Source of the DNA: JAVBKP01 sp031553975
Lineage (GTDB): Bacteria > Bacillota > Clostridia > Peptostreptococcales > Anaerovoracaceae
DNA: 10,589 nucleotides
Direction: 5' to 3'
Assembly (NCBI GenBank): GCA_031553975.1
Contig: JAVBKP010000005.1
Location: 1-10,589, forward strand
Part shown: piece by piece, positions 8,218 to 10,589 of the stretch
How positions within the stretch are numbered: position 1 is the first letter of the stretch
Layout of the letters: every line of letters begins with the position of its first letter
Notes under the pieces: model-generated
What the model was told of the DNA's origin: nothing
What the model saw: only the letters and a program-made list of their open reading frames with translations
The model's database searches: none
Program-made: the position numbers and the translations under genes

Positions 8218-8225
8218 CCTCCTTT
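8218..8225 (-). promoter_or_regulatory. Ribosome binding site deciding the kinase start at 8210
   Basis: AAAGGAGG on the minus strand, 7 nt before ATG 8208-8210. It falls inside the coding part of the longer in-frame reading that begins at 8243, which argues for the shorter protein. The shorter start also gives a normal N-terminus: a short basic stretch followed by the first membrane segment. Confidence 0.85.
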
Positions 8226-8269
8226 GAACAAATATATTAACATAGAATTTTTTCAACATTAACCTATTA

Positions 8270-8299
8270 ATTATACTAGAAATTCCGTTAAAATGCCAC
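8270..8299 (-). promoter_or_regulatory. Putative sigma-A promoter of the minus-strand operon
   Basis: On the minus strand, a perfect TATAAT (-10, positions 8270-8275) is preceded after 18 nt by GTGGCA (8294-8299), which matches four of six bases of the -35 consensus. Transcription would start near 8263, giving a leader of about 50 nt before the ATG at 8210. A perfect TTGACA also exists further upstream (8309-8314), but at 33 nt it is too far to pair with this -10. Confidence 0.5.
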
Positions 8300-8330
8300 T
8301 GAAACATTTGTCAAAAAGAGGCACTTGTAG

Positions 8331-8343
8331 ATTACGTCGTGAT
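8331..8343. promoter_or_regulatory. Imperfect palindrome between the divergent promoters (operator candidate)
   Basis: ATTACG-T-CGTGAT is a 13-bp inverted repeat with one mismatch between the arms. It ends 7 bp before the -35 box of the plus-strand promoter and lies between the two divergent promoters, where a shared regulator could bind. Such short palindromes occur by chance, so support is weak; no regulator gene with a DNA-binding domain is seen in the window. Confidence 0.25.
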
Positions 8344-8350
8344 AAGAACG

Positions 8351-8379
8351 TTGACGATATATACAATTAGAAGTATAAT
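8351..8379 (+). promoter_or_regulatory. Sigma-A promoter of the FIST/kinase unit
   Basis: TTGACG (8351-8356), a 17-nt spacer and a perfect TATAAT (8374-8379) match the sigma-A consensus at 11 of 12 positions. The start of transcription would be near 8386, leaving a leader of about 78 nt before the ATG at 8464. This is the best promoter in the window and drives the genes divergent from the hybrid-kinase operon. Confidence 0.75.
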
Positions 8380-8450
8380 GAAGTATATAGTTAGCGCGAG
8401 TAGATTCCGCTGTTTCTAGAAGGCGGCTAAAGTCAAATTTATTTAAAAAT

Positions 8451-8455
8451 GGAGG
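8451..8455 (+). promoter_or_regulatory. Ribosome binding site deciding the FIST gene start at 8464
   Basis: GGAGG lies 8 nt before ATG 8464-8466. An in-frame ATG at 8449 overlaps this site, so using it would place the site inside the coding sequence and leave the gene without a ribosome binding site. The shorter start is therefore preferred. Confidence 0.85.
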
Positions 8456-8463
8456 CATTTGTT

Positions 8464-9630
8464 ATGGTTACATGTGCGAGTATTTATACATATGAAGTCG
8501 ATGATCGCGAGATTGCTTTAGCTGAACTCAAAGCGCAGCTTGACGAAAAAGTTGCACTGCTTGAAAATTCAGTCGGCATCATTCTATGTCATCCTGAGTT
8601 CATTCAGACAGGTATGCTAAAATTTATATGTGAAAATCTGCCCTTTGACCTAGTAGGCGCAACAACTGCTTCCCAAGCTGTCAACGGTGAGGCAGGCGAG
8701 TTATTGTTGACCATTTTTATTATTACATCAAACGATGTTTACTTTAAAGTTGGCGTGAGCGAGTCGTTAAACGGTGATATTGTTGGAATAACTGAATCTG
8801 CCTATCACCTTGCAGCAATGGGTATGCAGGAACAACCTAAGTTGGCCATTATATTTCCGCCTCTCACACTGCAACATGCCGGTGATGTCTATGTTGACGC
8901 ATGGAGTCAGATTATTCCAAACACGCCTATCTTCGGAAGCCATGCCATAGACGATACCCTTTCTTTTGAATCCAGTGAAACAATTTATAATGGTGCGAAT
9001 TATAAACTTTCAATGTCTTTTGTTCTATGCTACGGAAATATCAACCCAAGATTTTTGATTGGTACGCTACCTGAAAATAGTGTGACCCCCTATACAGGTG
9101 AAATCACCAAGGCCGAAGGTCCTCTCGTCCACGAAATCAACCACACCAATACATTTCAATACCTTAAGGACCTTGGTTTTACAAGTGACAACGCCTCCAC
9201 TGATAATTTTTTATTTCTTCCCTTTAGAATTAATTTTATTAACCGCCCAGACTATGATGGCATCCCTGTTATGCGCGCGCTTGCATCCTTTACAGAAGAT
9301 GGTTCGGCCATCTTTAGGGGCAATGTCTATGAAAATTCACGGTTTGTTTTTTCAAAGTGCGTTCCTGGTGACGTACTGGCCACAGCCCTAGAAAAAGTCG
9401 AAGAAGTGAATGCTATGCCAGATGTAAACGGTGTGCTACTATTGCCTTGCATTGTCCGGCGAATGGTACTGAGCCTCACACCCTTGAAAGAGTTAGAATG
9501 TATACGGGACAACCTTAAAGCCCCGTTTATGATGGGGTATGCCGGTGGAGAAATTTGTCCAACGTCTGCTACAGCCGACATAGCGATTAATAGATTTCAT
9601 AATTATTCACTTGTGATACTTGTGATATAA
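8464..9630 (+). CDS. FIST domain protein (FIST_N + FIST_C), candidate ligand-binding signal input
   Basis: A 388-residue soluble protein without a signal peptide or membrane segments. It covers a complete FIST_N plus FIST_C unit: an N-terminal half (about 25-200) with the VGATT turn at 64-68, and a C-terminal half (about 215-380) with the family pattern Cys-x-x-Arg (Cys329, Arg332) and the near-terminal GYAGGEICP (358-366), followed by the usual NRFHNYSLV ending. FIST domains are known as sensory modules, predicted to bind small ligands such as amino acids, and are often linked to histidine kinases, chemoreceptors or cyclic-di-GMP enzymes. The next gene on the same strand is a soluble kinase starting 23 nt downstream, so this protein may feed it a signal (inference). 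The ligand cannot be read from the sequence. Confidence 0.88.
   Translation: MVTCASIYTYEVDDREIALAELKAQLDEKVALLENSVGIILCHPEFIQTGMLKFICENLPFDLVGATTASQAVNGEAGELLLTIFIITSNDVYFKVGVSESLNGDIVGITESAYHLAAMGMQEQPKLAIIFPPLTLQHAGDVYVDAWSQIIPNTPIFGSHAIDDTLSFESSETIYNGANYKLSMSFVLCYGNINPRFLIGTLPENSVTPYTGEITKAEGPLVHEINHTNTFQYLKDLGFTSDNASTDNFLFLPFRINFINRPDYDGIPVMRALASFTEDGSAIFRGNVYENSRFVFSKCVPGDVLATALEKVEEVNAMPDVNGVLLLPCIVRRMVLSLTPLKELECIRDNLKAPFMMGYAGGEICPTSATADIAINRFHNYSLVILVI
9609..9626 (+). repeat. Two-copy 9-bp tandem repeat at the 3' end of the FIST gene
   Basis: ACTTGTGAT occurs twice in direct tandem (9609-9617 and 9618-9626), encoding the C-terminal LVILVI of the FIST protein just before its TAA. Each copy adds exactly three residues, so gain or loss of a copy by slippage would keep the frame. 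The second copy also supplies the TG of an extended -10 element. Confidence 0.6.
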
Positions 9631-9631
9631 T
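9623..9631 (+). promoter_or_regulatory. Possible extended -10 promoter overlapping the FIST stop codon
   Basis: TGATATAAT is a perfect extended -10 (TGnTATAAT) on the plus strand and contains the FIST stop codon (9628-9630). No convincing -35 box is found 16-18 bp upstream. If active, it would start a transcript near 9638, only about 16 nt before the downstream kinase ATG. The AT-rich context makes chance occurrence quite possible. Confidence 0.3.
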
Positions 9632-9653
9632 CGAAAGTAGTGTGATTAACTCA

Positions 9654-10589
9654 ATGGATACAAACGAAACTGAATTTGTTATTTCTAGAGATGAGTATGA
9701 TGAATTGGTAACGAGATTGCAAGTTTTCGAGCGGGAAAATATCAAGTTGACAAGACAGTTACGCTCTAGCGAAAATCGGAATAAGATTATTGAGCTAGAT
9801 GTGGCCACACAGTTAAAGCTAAACCAAACAATTACAGGCGAAAAGCGAAAGCAAGAAATGTATACCAAACTTCTTCTTGAGTCATGCCCTGATATTATAT
9901 TTGTACTTGATGAAAAACTAAGATTTTTGCTTTGTACCAACTCGATATCCAATATAATCAGTGCTGAAAAAATACCGCTTTTGCAAGGAAGAGATTTCGA
10001 TTCCATCGTGGAAAGTTACCATCCGCCTGCATTCACAGAAGAGCTGGTGGCTTCGATTAGGAGTATTTCTTTGATGCGCAGTGATAGCAAAACAGAGAAT
10101 AAACTTGAAGTTTCTACTGTGGATCACAAGTATGAAGTGAATATTTTGTCCTTTGAAAAAGAAGATGCTGAATTTGCTGGTGTTCTTATTGTTATGCACT
10201 GTATCACAGAGCTATCTCGGGCGAAAGAAGATGCCGAGTTTGCCAATCGAGCACAATCGGATTTTCTTGCCAATATGTCTCATGAAATCAGAACGCCTAT
10301 GAATGCAATCCTTGGTTTATTGGATTCGATTGGGCAAGAGCCTTTAACCTCTCGCCAACGAAACTTTCTTTATACTATAAAAAAATCTTCTGATTCATTG
10401 CTTACTATCATTAACGATGTACTTGATTTTTCTAAAATTGAAGCTGGAAAGTTGACACTTTCCAGTGCCGATTTTGACTTGCATGCACTTTTAGCTAATA
10501 TAAAGCACCTCATGAGTAGCATTGCCGACGCAAAGAAGTTGAACTTCTCGTTTGCCATGTCTGATGATTTGACCCAGTATATACTGGGC
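9654..10589 (+). CDS. Soluble PAS-containing histidine kinase (partial, 3' end outside window)
   Basis: The first 312 residues of a kinase that runs off the right edge exactly at a codon end. There are no membrane segments. Residues about 12-70 are charged and probably coiled coil. A PAS-like domain (about 70-190) and a linker helix (RAKEDAEFANRAQSDF region) follow, then HisKA with phosphoacceptor His210 in SHEIRTP and the second helix ending DVLDFSKIEAGK. The start of the region leading to the HATPase is present; the ATPase and any receivers are beyond the window. The start is uncertain: ATG at 9654 has no clear ribosome binding site, and an in-frame GTG at 9642 is an alternative. It follows the FIST gene by 23 nt, so co-transcription is likely. 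The H-box type matches hybrid kinases, so downstream receivers are expected (inference). Confidence 0.88.
   Translation, partial: MDTNETEFVISRDEYDELVTRLQVFERENIKLTRQLRSSENRNKIIELDVATQLKLNQTITGEKRKQEMYTKLLLESCPDIIFVLDEKLRFLLCTNSISNIISAEKIPLLQGRDFDSIVESYHPPAFTEELVASIRSISLMRSDSKTENKLEVSTVDHKYEVNILSFEKEDAEFAGVLIVMHCITELSRAKEDAEFANRAQSDFLANMSHEIRTPMNAILGLLDSIGQEPLTSRQRNFLYTIKKSSDSLLTIINDVLDFSKIEAGKLTLSSADFDLHALLANIKHLMSSIADAKKLNFSFAMSDDLTQYILG

Noticed and set aside
8211..8243. Longer N-terminus for the first membrane kinase (start at 8243)
   Set aside because: It has no ribosome binding site and would translate through the strong AAAGGAGG that serves the ATG at 8210.
8294..8310. TGGCA-like element as a sigma-54 promoter on the minus strand
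   Set aside because: The -12 TTGC element is absent at the required spacing; the sigma-A reading with TATAAT is better.
8391..8430. Possible stem-loop in the leader of the FIST gene
   Set aside because: Only 4-5 bp stems (TTAGC/GCTAA and CCGC/GCGG) that compete for a shared base and enclose large loops; there is no T-run and no match to a known riboswitch.
8449..8463. Longer N-terminus for the FIST protein (start at 8449)
   Set aside because: The only good ribosome binding site (8451-8455) would lie within the coding sequence; ATG 8464 has ideal spacing to it.

Overview
The window reads as chromosomal DNA from a low-GC, Gram-positive-type anaerobe, most likely a clostridial member of the Bacillota. 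The reasons are AT-rich intergenic DNA, strong AGGAGG-type ribosome binding sites, TTG start codons (two used here), a compact hairpin-plus-U-tract terminator, and protein families typical of Clostridia: a GlpA/LhgO-like flavoprotein and multi-domain hybrid histidine kinases. I cannot assign a genus from sequence alone.

Layout, left to right. Positions 1-386 (minus) hold the N-terminal part of an FAD-dependent oxidoreductase whose 3' end lies outside the window. A rho-independent terminator (411-453, minus) separates it from a four-gene minus-strand operon, read from 8210 down to 463. In transcription order this operon encodes: (i) a membrane hybrid histidine kinase with a periplasmic-type sensor loop, PAS, kinase core and two receivers; (ii) a diacylglycerol/lipid-kinase-family protein whose signature motifs are altered; (iii) a second membrane hybrid kinase with about six transmembrane segments, PAS, kinase core, a degenerate receiver, a canonical receiver, an HPt domain and a C-terminal tail; and (iv) a single-receiver protein with a long helical N-terminus and no DNA-binding domain. 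Genes (ii) to (iv) are tightly packed (ATGA overlap, then a 4-nt gap), so they are probably translationally coupled. Positions 8211-8463 form a divergent control region with a good sigma-A promoter on the plus strand, a weaker one on the minus strand, and a small imperfect palindrome between them. On the plus strand follow a FIST-domain protein (8464-9630) and a soluble PAS hybrid-type kinase (9654 onward, cut by the window edge).

Working model (inference). This is a dedicated multi-input phosphorelay. The FIST protein may be the ligand-binding input for the soluble kinase, which lacks membrane segments. Two membrane kinases sense other signals. The only HPt domain visible in the window, at the end of the second membrane kinase, could be the shared relay point, with the short operon-terminal receiver protein as the output or phosphate sink. 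The lipid-kinase-like protein, with a Ser in place of the Asp of GGDGT, sits in the middle of the operon as a possible non-catalytic or repurposed lipid/nucleotide-binding partner. No mobile elements, CRISPR arrays, tRNAs or rRNAs were seen.
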